Source: SLAN01 sp046545955 (GTDB taxonomy: Bacteria > Spirochaetota > Spirochaetia > DSM-27196 > SKKC01). From it: DNA of 6,661 nucleotides. The DNA is taken from the NCBI GenBank assembly GCA_046545955.1, contig JBKGYS010000132.1, positions 1 to 6,661 on the forward strand, written 5' to 3'. The position numbers and the translations under genes were made by a program. Below are positions 6,122 through 6,661 of this stretch, in pieces (position 1 is the stretch's first letter; every line of letters starts with the position of its first letter). Below the pieces are notes generated by a model, which worked only from the letters and a program-made list of their open reading frames with translations, did not search any database and was not told the origin of the DNA.

Positions 6122-6661
6122 ATGACCGACGATAAACAGATCAGCGAAGCAGCACACCCGGACATTCGTTCAAGAATCAATCCATTAAGCCTTATGGTCG
6201 GTGTAATACTTCTGGATCAGATTACCAAAGCGCTTATTGTCGCCCGGGTCGAGATTTATACCGTTGGGGCCGAGTACTTCGGCGGGCTCGTGCGCATTAT
6301 TCACACCCGCAATCCGGCGGTTGCATTCAGTCTCGGACAGAGTATCCCCGAGCCCTGGCGGTCGGTCGTCGTCACAGTGATTCCGGCGCTCGTGCTCATC
6401 GGCGTATTTCTCTATTATTGGTTCGGTACCGATCTCACTCCCGCGCAACGCTGGATGCTCGCAGGCGTGATCGGCGGCGGCTTTGGAAATCTTATAGACC
6501 GTTTCATACGGTCTCAGGGCGTGGTAGACTTCGCAGATGTCGAGTTTTTCGGCATTTTCGGGCTCGATCGCTGGCCGACGTTCAACGTCGCCGATTCAAG
6601 CGTGGTTGTCTGCGGAATCCTGTTTGTGGTGTCGGTTATTCGGCTCGAGCATCAACGAAAT
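6122..6661 (+). CDS. lspA: Lipoprotein signal peptidase (signal peptidase II), C-terminus cut by window edge
   Basis: LspA is the inner-membrane aspartyl protease that removes the signal peptide of prolipoproteins after Lgt has added diacylglycerol to the lipobox cysteine. The 180 residues present contain the family landmarks: D32-QITK-36, NPAVAFSLG (64-72), GGGFGNLIDR (118-127), VVDF with catalytic D136, and FNVAD with catalytic D158. Four membrane segments lie at about 22-41, 80-101, 111-130 and 158-175, preceded by a polar cytoplasmic N-terminus of about 20 residues. NPAVAF replaces the common NxGAAF, with alanine in the glycine position. No stop codon occurs before 6661, and from the usual family length only a few residues should be missing. 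ATG at 6122 is the only standard start after the in-frame TAG of the preceding gene (6083-6085). The ribosome binding site is weak (GGGA at 6107-6110). Spirochaetes carry many lipoproteins, so this gene is expected to be important. Confidence 0.95.
   Translation, partial: MTDDKQISEAAHPDIRSRINPLSLMVGVILLDQITKALIVARVEIYTVGAEYFGGLVRIIHTRNPAVAFSLGQSIPEPWRSVVVTVIPALVLIGVFLYYWFGTDLTPAQRWMLAGVIGGGFGNLIDRFIRSQGVVDFADVEFFGIFGLDRWPTFNVADSSVVVCGILFVVSVIRLEHQRN

Noticed and set aside
6112..6135. Short open frame MAQYDRR overlapping the lspA start
   Set aside because: It has only seven codons, is out of frame and has no support for translation; probably chance.

Overview
The window holds four complete chromosomal genes and one gene cut by the right edge. 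It is moderately GC-rich and densely coding, with no insertion sequence, phage gene, CRISPR array, tRNA or rRNA that I can see. The gene content suggests a spirochaete of the Spirochaeta/Alkalispirochaeta type: a GHKL-like plus HDOD signalling fusion, a short Nif3-like protein and an LspA with NPAVAF in place of the usual NxGAAF. This placement is inferred from protein style and not from a marker gene, so it is tentative.

Layout from left to right. Bases 57-137 carry a small tandem direct repeat (19-20 bp period, core CGACAGGCG) that runs up to the start of a TrmH/SpoU-family RNA methyltransferase gene (138-995, + strand). A 152-bp gap follows, between convergent genes, and contains a strong GC-rich hairpin (1088-1123). 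Next, on the minus strand, is a 494-residue signalling protein with an N-terminal GHKL-type ATP-binding-like domain and a C-terminal HDOD domain (2632 to 1148). It has its own sigma-70-like promoter in an AT-rich gap. Upstream of it, also on the minus strand, lies an 810-residue Lon-related ATP-dependent protease of the AAA_32/S16 type (5156 to 2724).

A 155-bp divergent intergenic region (5157-5311) holds two short inverted repeats, one of them terminator-like on the minus strand, and a promoter-like pair for the rightward genes. To the right are a Nif3/YbgI-like dinuclear metal protein (5312-6085) and lspA, prolipoprotein signal peptidase (6122 to beyond 6661). These two are 36 bp apart and probably cotranscribed.

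The genes do not form one pathway. They look like ordinary housekeeping and signalling functions: RNA modification, signal transduction, protein quality control, a metal-binding protein and lipoprotein maturation. I found no convincing new multi-gene system. The points most worth a second look are the repeat family that appears on both sides of the methyltransferase gene, the GHKL-HDOD fusion with a degenerate ATP-binding box, and promoter-like hexamers that sit unusually close to several predicted start codons.
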